From Streptomyces uncialis (lineage in GTDB: Bacteria; Actinomycetota; Actinomycetes; Streptomycetales; Streptomycetaceae), in contig NZ_LFBV01000009.1 of assembly GCF_001905345.1 (NCBI RefSeq), forward strand, positions 248,001-312,000: a stretch of 64,000 nucleotides of DNA, given 5' to 3'. A program made the position numbers and the translations under genes. The notes under the pieces are model-generated. The model ran no database searches, had not been told where the DNA came from, and worked only from the letters and a program-made list of their open reading frames with translations. This document shows positions 42,011-50,709 of this stretch, one piece after another; positions within the stretch are counted from its first letter, which is position 1; each line of letters starts with the position of its first letter.

Positions 42011-42148
42011 GGGTTCCTCCCCGGGAACGGCGCCTCTGCCGGGCGCGGTGATCGGCTGATCGTTGCTGCGGCCCCATCGTAGGCGGCCGGGCGGTCCGCG
42101 CGACGGGGGGCCGTAGCATGTCGGGACATGCACGGAGGGGGCGAACGG

Positions 42149-43102
42149 ATGAGCGAGCAGTGGCACGCGGACGACCGGACTGCGGGGTCCGGGGGACCGG
42201 GCGACGGTCCCGAGTACCTGGACGGCGGCCCGGCCGGCCCGGCGGACGCCGCACCCACCGACCCCCGCAGCGGTACGGATTCCGTCCCGGGTACGGGTAC
42301 GGGTACGGGGTCGGCCGAGCGTGCGGCTCCCGCCGACCCCTGGGCGCCGGTACCCCCGGCCGATGACACCTCGCGTCCCGGCGGAGCCTCGGGCCCCGAC
42401 CTCACCAAGCGGGCCACCCCGGCCGGTGCGGGTACGCCGCTGGAGGTCCCCGGTGCCGGGAACGGCGGGGCGCACCGGGACCCGTGGGCGCCGCCCACGG
42501 GTGACACCCCGGCCCACAGCCAGCCGACCGTCGCCTCGATGCCGACGCCGCACGGCACCGGGGGCGCACCCAACCCCTTCGCCGTGCCCGGCACCGGGCA
42601 TCCCACCCCGCCTGCCGGGTTCCCACCGCCGGGGACGGTGCCCATGAGCAGCCCGGTGCCGCCGCCCCCGACCGGGCCCGAGGGCCCGGGTCAGCAGTAC
42701 CCGCACGGATACCCCGGGTACCCCGGTGCGGCGATGCCTCAGCCGCCGTATCCGAACGGTCCCGGCTTCGGCTGGGGCGGGATGCCGCAGCCGCCGCGGG
42801 ACGGGATGGGGGTCGCTTCCCTGGTCCTCGGGATCATCTCGGTGGTGATCTTCTGTCTCTGGCCGGTGGCGCTGATCACGGGCGCCCTCGCGGTGATCTT
42901 CGGCGCGATCGCCCGCTCGCGGGCGAGCAAGGGGCTCGCGTCCAACCCGGGGCAGGCCCTGGCGGGTCTCATCTGCGGGGCGGTGGGCGCGGCGCTGGCC
43001 GCGGGGCTCCTTGTCCTGCTGATCGTCGCGCCCGGCAACTGGCCGGACAGCCTCTACGACGACAACGGGTCGCCTTCGCTCGCGCTTTCGAGCCTCCGCT
43101 GA
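42149..43102 (+). CDS. Pro/Gly-rich DUF4190 membrane protein with repeat-derived C-terminus
   Basis: A 317-residue protein. About 220 residues are Pro/Gly/Thr-rich and disordered; the C-terminal 85 hold two membrane helices (GVASLVLGIISVVIFCLWPVALI and GLICGAVGAALAAGLLVLLIV) flanking the DUF4190 loop (GAIARSRASKGLASNPGQA). The last 11 codons (GSPSLALSSLR, 43067-43099) are a copy of the lead-in box of the dispersed 3' repeat (ggtcgccttcgctcgcgctttc), followed by TGA, and a second copy of the box starts at 43110. ATG 42149 is preferred over 42128 because of the GGAGGG between them. Confidence 0.85.
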   Translation: MSEQWHADDRTAGSGGPGDGPEYLDGGPAGPADAAPTDPRSGTDSVPGTGTGTGSAERAAPADPWAPVPPADDTSRPGGASGPDLTKRATPAGAGTPLEVPGAGNGGAHRDPWAPPTGDTPAHSQPTVASMPTPHGTGGAPNPFAVPGTGHPTPPAGFPPPGTVPMSSPVPPPPTGPEGPGQQYPHGYPGYPGAAMPQPPYPNGPGFGWGGMPQPPRDGMGVASLVLGIISVVIFCLWPVALITGALAVIFGAIARSRASKGLASNPGQALAGLICGAVGAALAAGLLVLLIVAPGNWPDSLYDDNGSPSLALSSLR

Positions 43103-43530
43103 CCTCACGGGTCGCCTTCGCTTGCGCTTCCTAGGTCTGTCCGGGTGGGCGTACTTGTTCCTGTGCCGTCGCTCGTCGTTTTGCGCAGTTCACCGCGCCC
43201 CTGAGGCCGCGCCCTTTGCGGTTCTCGTTCGGCTGCGGGTGGTCCTTGGTTGCTCGCGCAGTTCCTCGCGCCCCTGGGGTTCCACTCCTGGGCGTACTTG
43301 TTCCGGTGCGGGTACGTTCGTGGGTGCGCAGTTCCCCGCGCCCCTGGGGTCGCGCCCGCTTGCGGTTCTCGTTCGGGTGCGGGTGGTCCTTGGTTGCTCG
43401 CGCAGTTCCTCGCGCCCCTGGATGCTGCCCCTTCGGGTTGTTCGTCGGGTGCGGGGCTGTCCTCGTCTTTGCGCAGTTCCCCGCGCCCCTTTGGGGCGCC
43501 ACTTGAGGCTGTTGGTCAGGTGAAGGTCCT
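43103..43530 (+). repeat. Composite 3' repeat element, cluster E, plus-strand half
   Basis: No gene. Starting with a lead-in box at 43110 (GGTCGCCTTCGCTTGCGCTT), five core repeats follow at 43183-43202, 43256-43275, 43326-43345, 43400-43419 and 43471-43490, spaced 73, 70, 74 and 71 bp. Two copies carry small changes (ttcacc, ttcctc). The last core makes the hairpin GCGCCCC-TTT-GGGGCGC (43483-43499). The half is in the sense direction of the DUF4190 gene and has no long tail of its own. Confidence 0.88.
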
Positions 43531-43540
43531 TCGCTTGCGG

Positions 43541-43880
43541 AACCCCCCTCCTCGCGGACTCGCGCTGCTGCGGGAGGGGGTGGGCGGGAATCTCTGCTCG
43601 CAGACTCCGATGCTCTTCAGTCGGGTAAGGGGGCGTCGTACCGAGCGTGTCGGATCGAGGACGGAGAATCCCGACCGGCACCGACCCGAAGAACCGACCG
43701 GACGCGCCCCAAAGGGGCGCGGGGAACTGCGCGAAACCACCGAGCGACGGCACAGCAACGAAGTGCGCTCAGCACCGAGTACCCAGGGGCGCGGGGAACT
43801 GCGCACCCACGGACGACCTGTACAGGAACGAAGTACGTCCCGCCGGACAGACCTCGAAAGCGCAAGCGAAGGCGACCCGT
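43541..43880 (-). repeat. Composite 3' repeat element, cluster E, minus-strand half with tail
   Basis: No gene. Read on the minus strand from 43880 (15 bases past the NADAR stop): lead-in box (43849-43878), core at 43785-43804, core at 43712-43731 (73 bp away), hairpin CGCGCCCC/GGGGCGCG (43702-43720), then the conserved tail (GGTCGGGATTCTCCGTCCTC, CGGAGTCTGC, GCAGAGATTCCCGCCCACC) to about 43541, ending in a GC stem. It mirrors the plus-strand half, so the whole gap is a large inverted arrangement. Confidence 0.88.
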
Positions 43881-43895
43881 ACGGGACGGTGACCG

Positions 43896-44495
43896 TCAGT
43901 GGCCTACGTGCGGGCGGCACGCCATCAGTGCGAAACCGAGCAGATTCAGCCCCCGCCACCGCGCGGGATCACCCGCCCGCTCGTCGTCCCCGGCGAGCCC
44001 GATCCCCCAGACCCGGTCCACGGGACTCGCCTCGACCAGCACCCGCTCACCCGTACCGCGCAGGAACTCCCGCAGCCGCGGATGCGCGGCGAACTTGCGC
44101 GTGCTGCCCGCCACCACGATCCCGAACCGCTCCCGCGCCCAGACCGCCTCGTCGAAGCCCCGGACACGGCGCCCCGCCTTCTGCGCGTCGGCCGGATGCC
44201 TGGCCGCGACGGCCGCCCGCTCGGCCTCCGGGTCACCGAAGAGCCGCGCCTTCTCGGCCATCATCCAGTGCTCCGCCGTCGCGTACTCGACCCCCTCGAC
44301 CGTGAACGGCGAGGGATACCACTGGCTGAAGCAACCGCCGTCGACCTCGCCCTCCACCGCCGGCTGGTGACGCCAGAAGTGCAGGTATTTCACCCGAATT
44401 CCCTCGGCGGTCACGGCCAGCAGATCCTCCCGGGAACGAATTCCCCGGACGGCCTCCGCCACCGACTCCCCGCGCATGCTCTGACCTGCGTTCAT
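43896..44495 (-). CDS. NADAR (YbiA-like) family protein
   Basis: A 199-residue protein of the NADAR family, N-glycosidases that act on ADP-ribose-related and early riboflavin-pathway intermediates. Family motifs are LHFWRHQP, CFSQWYPSPFTVEGVEYATAEHWMMAEKARLFGD, and LLGTG/VDRVWGIGLAGDD-type active-site parts (VEASPVDRVWGIGL, RWRGLNLLGFALM). ATG 44495 follows GAGGGGGAGAACGCG. It converges on the DUF4190 gene across cluster E and diverges from the dehydrogenase/pot operon. No direct link to polyamines is evident. Confidence 0.87.
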   Translation of the reverse strand: MNAGQSMRGESVAEAVRGIRSREDLLAVTAEGIRVKYLHFWRHQPAVEGEVDGGCFSQWYPSPFTVEGVEYATAEHWMMAEKARLFGDPEAERAAVAARHPADAQKAGRRVRGFDEAVWARERFGIVVAGSTRKFAAHPRLREFLRGTGERVLVEASPVDRVWGIGLAGDDERAGDPARWRGLNLLGFALMACRPHVGH

Positions 44496-44728
44496 CGCGT
44501 TCTCCCCCTCGCCCGGCCGATGCACGCCACTGTGCCACGCACCACGGACATCCCGTCCTTTGTTTTCCGCTTCGGCTCGACACCTGGTCAACAGATTCCG
44601 TCGCGTGACCAAAAGGCAACAACTGAATCACTTGTTGGACCAGTACGCCTCTGCCAGGATCGGCACTCAAATCGAGCTGAAGCTACGCCGCACCCGGGTG
44701 ACGGGAAGGGCCGGCGGAGGAGAGCGTC
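44496..44728. promoter_or_regulatory. Divergent control region with 21-bp palindrome
   Basis: CAACAACTGA (44617-44626) and TCACTTGTTG (44628-44637) form a 21-base palindrome around one A, with a single mismatched pair. Just before it, TGGTCA (44585-44590) and TGACCA (44606-44611) form a second inverted repeat. Both lie 90-145 bases ahead of the dehydrogenase that opens the polyamine import operon and are the best operator candidates there. A GGAGGAGAG ribosome-binding site is at about 44716. Confidence 0.6.
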
Positions 44729-46252
44729 ATGCACAACCCGGGCCATCGGTTCCAGGCACAGGAACGCTTCGCGGACGGCGCCCAGTACATCGGGGGCCGG
44801 CTCGGCAAGGGCACCTCCGAGCGCGCCCACACGGTGGTGGACCCCGCGACCGGCGACGACGTCTACACGTATCAGCTGGCGGGCCGCGACGACGTGGACG
44901 CGGCCGTCGCCGCGGCCGCCGCGGCGTTCCCGGAGTGGTCGGGCCGCACCCCGGGCGAGCGCTCCGACGCGCTGCACCGCTTCGCGGCCGTCCTCGCCGA
45001 GCAGGCGGACGAGTTCGCGTGGGCCGAGTCCCTCCAGTGCGGCAAGCCGATCAAGCTGACCCGGGAGTTCGACGTACCGGGCACCATCGACAACGCTGCC
45101 TTCTTCGCGGGTGCCGCCCGGCAGCTGGCGGGCCAGTCGGCGGGGGAGTACTCCGCCGACCACACCTCGTACGTGCGCCGTGAGCCGATCGGTGTCGTCG
45201 GGTCGATCGCGCCCTGGAACTATCCGCTCCAGATGGCCGCCTGGAAGGTGCTCCCGGCGATCGCCGCGGGCAACACCATCGTGCTGAAGCCCGCCGAGCT
45301 GACCCCGCTGACCTCGCTGATGTTCGCGGAGGCGGCGGCCGAGGCGGGCATCCCCGACGGGGTCGTCAACATCATCACCGGCGCCGGGCCGGAGGCGGGC
45401 GAGCATCTGGTGGGGCACCCGGGGGTCGCGATGACGTCGTTCACCGGTTCCACCGGGGTCGGCAAGCGGGTCGCGGAGATCGCCACCGCCACCGTCAAGC
45501 GCCTCCATCTGGAGCTGGGCGGCAAGGCCCCCTTCGTCGTCTTCGACGACGCCGATCTGGAGGCCGCGATCCAGGGCGCCGTCGCCGGTTCCCTGATCAA
45601 CACCGGTCAGGACTGCACGGCCGCCACCCGCGCGTACGTCCAGCGCCCGCTGTACGACGCCTTCATCGCCGGGGTCGCGGACCTGATGGCCGGTGTCCGG
45701 CTCGGTGACCCCTTCGACCGGGCCACCGACCTGGGGCCGCTGGTCTCGTACGCCCAGCGCGACCGCGTCGCCGCGTTCGTGGAGCGGGCCCGCGGCTACG
45801 CCCGGGTGGTGACCGGCGGGGAGATCCCCGGCGGTGATCTGTCGAGCGGCGCCTTCTACCGGCCGACCCTGATCGCGGACGCCCCGCAGGACAGCGAGAT
45901 CGTGCAGGCGGAGATCTTCGGCCCGGTCCTGGTCGTCGTCCCGTTCGACACCGACGACGAGGGCCTGCGGCTCGCGAACGACACCCCCTACGGTCTCGCC
46001 GCGTCCGCGTGGACCCGGGACGTGTTCCGGGCCCACCGCGCCACCCGTGAGATCAAGGCGGGCTGTGTCTGGGTCAACGACCACATCCCGATCATCAGCG
46101 AGATGCCGCACGGCGGCTTCAAGGCGTCCGGCTTCGGCAAGGACATGTCCGTCTACTCCTTCGAGGAGTACACGCAGGTCAAGCACGTCATGTTCGACAA
46201 CACCGCGGTCGCCAGGAAGGACTGGCACCGCACGATCTTCGGGGACCGGTAA
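44729..46252 (+). CDS. Gamma-aminobutyraldehyde dehydrogenase (second copy)
   Basis: A 507-residue paralogue of the dehydrogenase at 36126. LELGGKAP carries the general base and GQDCTAATR the nucleophile, Cys296. It has the same PWNYP cofactor loop and the C-terminal DHIPIISEMPHGGFKASGFGKD found in PuuC/PatD-like enzymes. It is the first gene of a run with potD, potA, potB, potC and the FAD oxidase, so its substrate is probably the aldehyde made from imported polyamine. A 20-residue N-terminal extension is the main difference from the other copy. Confidence 0.92.
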   Translation: MHNPGHRFQAQERFADGAQYIGGRLGKGTSERAHTVVDPATGDDVYTYQLAGRDDVDAAVAAAAAAFPEWSGRTPGERSDALHRFAAVLAEQADEFAWAESLQCGKPIKLTREFDVPGTIDNAAFFAGAARQLAGQSAGEYSADHTSYVRREPIGVVGSIAPWNYPLQMAAWKVLPAIAAGNTIVLKPAELTPLTSLMFAEAAAEAGIPDGVVNIITGAGPEAGEHLVGHPGVAMTSFTGSTGVGKRVAEIATATVKRLHLELGGKAPFVVFDDADLEAAIQGAVAGSLINTGQDCTAATRAYVQRPLYDAFIAGVADLMAGVRLGDPFDRATDLGPLVSYAQRDRVAAFVERARGYARVVTGGEIPGGDLSSGAFYRPTLIADAPQDSEIVQAEIFGPVLVVVPFDTDDEGLRLANDTPYGLAASAWTRDVFRAHRATREIKAGCVWVNDHIPIISEMPHGGFKASGFGKDMSVYSFEEYTQVKHVMFDNTAVARKDWHRTIFGDR

Positions 46253-46334
46253 CCCCTTCGCCCCAGGCGGCGTGACCGCCGGGACCGGCCGTGACGAGAA
46301 CCCGGTCCCCCTGTTCCGAAAGGGCATCACGCGC

Positions 46335-47576
46335 ATGAGTTCCGAGCCCGAGACCTTGTCCCCGGCGCAGAAGGCCGCCATGCGGCGCAGTTTCCAGGGC
46401 GGCAGGGGCGCGCTCTCCCGTCGCACCCTGCTGCGCGCCTCCACGGGCGGCGCGCTCGCCGCCGGGGGCGCCCTGGCCCTCACCGGCTGCGGCATCCCCC
46501 CGGCCGGCAGGACGGAGACGGTGTCGTCGCAGGACCACTCGGACAAGGAGAAGCGGGTCACCTTCTCCAACTGGACCGAGTACATGGACGTGGACGACAG
46601 CGGCAAACGCCGCCCGACCCTGGACGCCTTCCGCGAGCGCACCGGGATCACCGTCAAGTACACCGAGGACATCAACGACAACGTCGAGTTCTTCGGGAAG
46701 GTCAAACCGCAGCTCGCCGCAGGTCAGGACACCGGCCGGGACCTGATCAACGTCACCGACTGGCTCGCCGCGCGCCTCATACGCTTCGGCTGGGTCCAGA
46801 AACTGGACGCGTCGAACCTCCCGCACGCGTACGCCAATCTGTCGCAGCAGTTCCGCAGCCCCGACTGGGACCCCGGGCGGGCGTACTCGTACCCCTGGAC
46901 GGGCATCCCGGCGGTCATCGCCTACAACCGCAAGGCCCTCGACGGGCTGGAGGTCCGCTCGCTGTCCGACCTGCTGGACGAGCCGAAGCTCAAGGGCCGC
47001 GTCTCGCTGCTCTCCGAGATGCGGGACACCATGGGGCTCGCCCTGCTCGACATGGGCAAGGACCCCGGCAAGGTCACCGACGACGACTTCGACGCGGCGA
47101 TCGCCCGGGTGCAGAAGGCCGTCGACAAGGGACAGGTCCGCCGCTTCACCGGCAACGACTACACCTCCGACCTGTCCAAGGGCGACATCGCCGCCTGTGT
47201 CGCCTGGGCCGGGGACGTCGTCCAGCTCCAGGCCGACAACCCGGACATCGACTTCGTCGTCCCGGACAGCGGCTACATGATCGCCTCCGACAATCTGCTG
47301 ATCCCCAACAAGGCCCGCCACAAGCGCAACGCCGAACGGCTCATCGACTACTACTACGAGCCCGGCCCCGCTGCCCGGCTCGCCGCGTACATCAACTACG
47401 TGTGCCCCGTCGACGGGGTCAGGGCGGAACTGGCGAAGATCGACCCCGGGGCGGCGGAGAACCCGCTGATCATCCCCGACAAGGAGATGGCGTCGAAGTC
47501 GCACTCCTTCCGTTCCCTCAGCTCCAAGGAGGAGACGGCGTACGAGGAGAAGTTCGCCAAGCTGTCCGGCGCCTGA
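46335..47576 (+). CDS. potD: Polyamine ABC transporter substrate-binding protein (Tat lipoprotein)
   Basis: A 413-residue periplasmic-binding-type protein of the PotD/PotF family. The signal has a twin-arginine motif (LSRRTLLRAS) and a lipobox (LTGC), so it is exported folded by Tat and lipid-anchored. The mature part shows VTFSNWTEYMD, the usual start of spermidine/putrescine receptors, then VTDWLAARLIRFGWVQKLD and WAGDVVQLQADNPDIDFVVP. It is 82 bases after the dehydrogenase and 187 before potA. Specificity for putrescine versus spermidine cannot be told from sequence. Confidence 0.9.
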   Translation: MSSEPETLSPAQKAAMRRSFQGGRGALSRRTLLRASTGGALAAGGALALTGCGIPPAGRTETVSSQDHSDKEKRVTFSNWTEYMDVDDSGKRRPTLDAFRERTGITVKYTEDINDNVEFFGKVKPQLAAGQDTGRDLINVTDWLAARLIRFGWVQKLDASNLPHAYANLSQQFRSPDWDPGRAYSYPWTGIPAVIAYNRKALDGLEVRSLSDLLDEPKLKGRVSLLSEMRDTMGLALLDMGKDPGKVTDDDFDAAIARVQKAVDKGQVRRFTGNDYTSDLSKGDIAACVAWAGDVVQLQADNPDIDFVVPDSGYMIASDNLLIPNKARHKRNAERLIDYYYEPGPAARLAAYINYVCPVDGVRAELAKIDPGAAENPLIIPDKEMASKSHSFRSLSSKEETAYEEKFAKLSGA

Positions 47577-47763
47577 CCCGGCGCGGCCCGGCCCCGCTCC
47601 GCACGGCTCCTCACCCGTCCGGCCGCCACCGCCCGCGCCCCACGGCACGGCCCGTCCGAACCGGCACCGCCCCGGCGGGAACCCCCGGCCACGGCCCCAC
47701 GGCGGCCCGCACGTCCCCTGAGTCCCGCCCGTGTCCCTCGCCCCTCGAACCCCGGGAACCACC

Positions 47764-48912
47764 ATGACGACCGAACACGGCGGCGATGTCCGCCTCACCG
47801 GGATCAGTAAGACGTACGGCTCCTTCACCGCCGTCCATCCGCTCGACCTGACCGTGCCGCACGGCTCGTTCTTCGCGCTGCTCGGCGCCTCCGGCTGCGG
47901 CAAGACCACCACCCTGCGGATGATCGCGGGACTGGAGGAGCCCACCTCCGGCACGGTGTTCCTCGGTGAGCAGGACGTGACGGCGCTGCCGCCGTACAAA
48001 CGGCCCGTCAACACCGTCTTCCAGTCGTACGCGCTCTTCCCGCACCTCGACATCTTCGAGAACGTCGCCTTCGGACTGCGCAGGCGCGGCATCAGGTCGG
48101 TGAAGAAGCAGGTCGAGGAGATGCTCGACCTGGTGCAGCTCGGTGACTTCGCGCGCCGCAAACCGCACCAGCTCTCCGGCGGCCAGCAGCAGCGGGTGGC
48201 CGTCGCCCGCGCGCTGATCAACCACCCCAAGGTGCTGCTCCTCGACGAGCCGCTGGGCGCCCTGGACCTCAAGCTGCGCCGCCAGATGCAGCTCGAACTC
48301 AAGCGCATCCAGACCGAGGTCGGCATCACGTTCGTCCATGTCACCCACGACCAGGAGGAGGCCATGACGATGGCCGACACGGTCGCGGTGATGAACAAGG
48401 GCCGGGTCGAACAGCTCGGGGCGCCCGCCGACCTCTACGAGAACCCGCGCACCACGTTCGTCGCGAACTTCCTCGGCACCTCCAACCTCATCGAGGCGAC
48501 CGTGGACAGCCGCTCCGGCGAGGAACTGGTGCTCACCGTCGCGGACAGCCGGCTGGTGCTCCCGGCGGCCCGCTGCTCGGCGCCGACCGGCGGCGGGGGG
48601 AAGGTCCTGGCCGGGGTCCGGCCGGAGAAGATGTCCCTCACCCACGCGGACGACGCCGACGCGATACCCGGCGGCCGCAACCGGGTGCCCGGGACGATCA
48701 CCGCGAGCAGCTTCATCGGGGTGTCCACCCAGTACCTCGTGGACAGCCCGGTCCACCCGGAGCTGGAGGTGTACGTCCAGAACGTCGAGCGTGACGACCG
48801 GCTGGTCCCGGGCACCCCGGTCGTCCTGCACTGGAACCCGGGCCACACCTTCGGCCTCGACGCGGCCCAGGACATCGACGCGGGTGTCGAGTCGGTGGAG
48901 GAGGCCGCATGA
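47764..48912 (+). CDS. potA: Polyamine ABC transporter ATP-binding protein
   Basis: A 382-residue importer ATPase with intact Walker A (GASGCGKTT), signature (LSGGQQQRVAVARAL), Walker B (LLLDEPLGALD) and switch histidine (VTHDQEEAM). The C-terminal third has the TOBE/OB regulatory domain (VLAGVRPEKMSL). ATG 47764 follows GGGAACCACC. It overlaps potB by 4 bases, giving coupled potA-potB-potC. Confidence 0.94.
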   Translation: MTTEHGGDVRLTGISKTYGSFTAVHPLDLTVPHGSFFALLGASGCGKTTTLRMIAGLEEPTSGTVFLGEQDVTALPPYKRPVNTVFQSYALFPHLDIFENVAFGLRRRGIRSVKKQVEEMLDLVQLGDFARRKPHQLSGGQQQRVAVARALINHPKVLLLDEPLGALDLKLRRQMQLELKRIQTEVGITFVHVTHDQEEAMTMADTVAVMNKGRVEQLGAPADLYENPRTTFVANFLGTSNLIEATVDSRSGEELVLTVADSRLVLPAARCSAPTGGGGKVLAGVRPEKMSLTHADDADAIPGGRNRVPGTITASSFIGVSTQYLVDSPVHPELEVYVQNVERDDRLVPGTPVVLHWNPGHTFGLDAAQDIDAGVESVEEAA

Positions 48913-49844
48913 GTACGGTCACCGACGCCCCCGGGGCGCCGGCGGACACGGCCCCCGGGCCGGCGGCCCGCCCGCCGCGCAGACGCGGCAGACTCACCCC
49001 CTACTGGCTGCTGCTGCCGGGCATCCTGTGGCTGCTGGTGTTCTTCGCCCTGCCGCTGGTCTACCAGGCGTCCACCTCCGTACAGACCGGGTCCCTGGAG
49101 GAGGGCTTCGAGGTCACCTGGCACTTCGCCACGTACTGGGAAGCGCTCACCGACTACTGGCCGCAGTTCCTGCGCTCGGTGCTCTACGCCGGGTCCGCGA
49201 CCGTGCTGTGCCTGCTGCTCGGCTATCCGCTGGCGTATCTGATCGCGTTCCGCGCGGGACGCTGGCGCAATGTCGTCCTCGTCCTGGTCATCGCGCCGTT
49301 CTTCACCAGCTTCCTGATCCGCACCCTGGCCTGGAAGACCATCCTCGCCGACAGCGGACCGCTGGTCGAACTCCTCAACACCCTGCACATCCTGGATGTG
49401 ACCAGCTGGCTCGGGATGACCGACGGGGAGCGCGTCCTCGCGACCCCGCTCGCGGTGATCTGCGGACTCACCTACAACTTCCTGCCGTTCATGATCCTGC
49501 CGCTGTACACCTCGCTGGAGCGCATCGACGGACGGCTCCACGAAGCCTCCGGCGATCTCTATGCCCGGCCCTTCACCACCTTCCGCAAGGTGACCCTGCC
49601 GCTGTCGATGCCGGGTGTGGTCTCCGGGACGCTGCTCACCTTCATTCCCGCCTCCGGTGACTATGTGAACGCCGATCTCCTCGGTTCCACCGACACCCGA
49701 ATGATCGGCAATGTCATCCAGACGCAGTTCCTGAGGGTTCTCGACTATCCGACGGCCGCCGCGCTGTCGTTCATCGTGATGGCCGCGATCCTCGTCATCG
49801 TCACGCTGTACATCCGCAAGTCCGGGACGGAGGATCTGGTCTGA
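48909..49844 (+). CDS. potB: Polyamine ABC transporter permease
   Basis: A 311-residue membrane protein with six predicted helices (LTPYWLLLPGILWLLVFFALPLV, VLCLLLGYPLAYLIAF, NVVLVLVIAPFFTSFLIRT). The coupling loop is LHEASGDLYARPFTTFRKVTLPLSMPG, the EAA-type site that contacts the ATPase. It pairs with potC, whose start overlaps its stop by one base. Confidence 0.93.
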   Translation: MSTVTDAPGAPADTAPGPAARPPRRRGRLTPYWLLLPGILWLLVFFALPLVYQASTSVQTGSLEEGFEVTWHFATYWEALTDYWPQFLRSVLYAGSATVLCLLLGYPLAYLIAFRAGRWRNVVLVLVIAPFFTSFLIRTLAWKTILADSGPLVELLNTLHILDVTSWLGMTDGERVLATPLAVICGLTYNFLPFMILPLYTSLERIDGRLHEASGDLYARPFTTFRKVTLPLSMPGVVSGTLLTFIPASGDYVNADLLGSTDTRMIGNVIQTQFLRVLDYPTAAALSFIVMAAILVIVTLYIRKSGTEDLV

Positions 49845-50644
49845 TGGCCGTTCTGCGCTGGATTCGCCGTAATCTCGTCGTCATCGCCGGTCTGCTGACC
49901 CTCGGTTATCTGCTGCTGCCGAATGTCGTTGTCACGGTGTTCTCCTTCAACAAACCGAAGGGCCGCTTCAACTACGAGTGGCAGAACTTCTCCACCGACG
50001 CCTGGCGGGACCCGTGCGGCGTCGCCGATCTGTGCGGTTCGCTCTCGCTCAGTCTGCGGATCGCCGCCTTCGCCACCATCGGGGCCACGGTCCTCGGGGT
50101 GATGATCGCGTTCGCCCTGGTCAGATATCGTTTCCGGGCCCGGGGAGCGGTCAGTTCGCTGATCTTCCTGCCGATGGCCATGCCCGAGGTCGTGATGGCC
50201 GCCTCGCTGCTGACGCTGTTCCTCAACATGGGCGCGGAACTCGGTTTCTGGACGGTGCTGATCGCGCACATCATGTTCTGTCTGAGTTTTGTGGTGACCG
50301 CCGTCAAGGCGCGGGTCATGTCGATGGACCCCCGTCTGGAACAGGCCGCCCAGGACCTCTACGCGGGCCCCGTCCAGACATTTCTCCGGGTGACCCTGCC
50401 GATCGCGGCGCCCGGGATCGCGGCGGGCGCGCTGCTCGCCTTCGCCCTGTCCTTCGACGATTTCATCATCACCAATTTCAACGCGGGTTCCACCGTCACC
50501 TTCCCCATGTTCGTCTGGGGTTCGGCGCAGCGCGGGACACCCGTTCAGATCAATGTCATCGGTACGGCCATGTTCCTGATCGCCGTACTGTTCGTGCTGA
50601 TCAGCATGGTGATCGGGAACCGCCGCAGAAAGCGTCACGCATAA
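49844..50644 (+). CDS. potC: Polyamine ABC transporter permease
   Basis: A 266-residue membrane protein with six helices (LVVIAGLLTLGYLLLPNVVVTVFSF and others) and the coupling loop LEQAAQDLYAGPVQTFLRVTLPIAAPG. It completes the PotABCD importer. The FAD oxidase gene begins 65 bases downstream on the same strand. Confidence 0.93.
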   Translation: MAVLRWIRRNLVVIAGLLTLGYLLLPNVVVTVFSFNKPKGRFNYEWQNFSTDAWRDPCGVADLCGSLSLSLRIAAFATIGATVLGVMIAFALVRYRFRARGAVSSLIFLPMAMPEVVMAASLLTLFLNMGAELGFWTVLIAHIMFCLSFVVTAVKARVMSMDPRLEQAAQDLYAGPVQTFLRVTLPIAAPGIAAGALLAFALSFDDFIITNFNAGSTVTFPMFVWGSAQRGTPVQINVIGTAMFLIAVLFVLISMVIGNRRRKRHA

Positions 50645-50709
50645 CCGCGCCCGCGCGAGATCCCCCGTACCACGGCACAACCGTACGATCCCTGTAGGGA
50701 GTTGAGATC

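Noticed and set aside
43122..44305. Protein genes in repeat cluster E
   Set aside because: Both strands give Arg/Pro/Ser-rich translations of repeat DNA without ribosome-binding sites.
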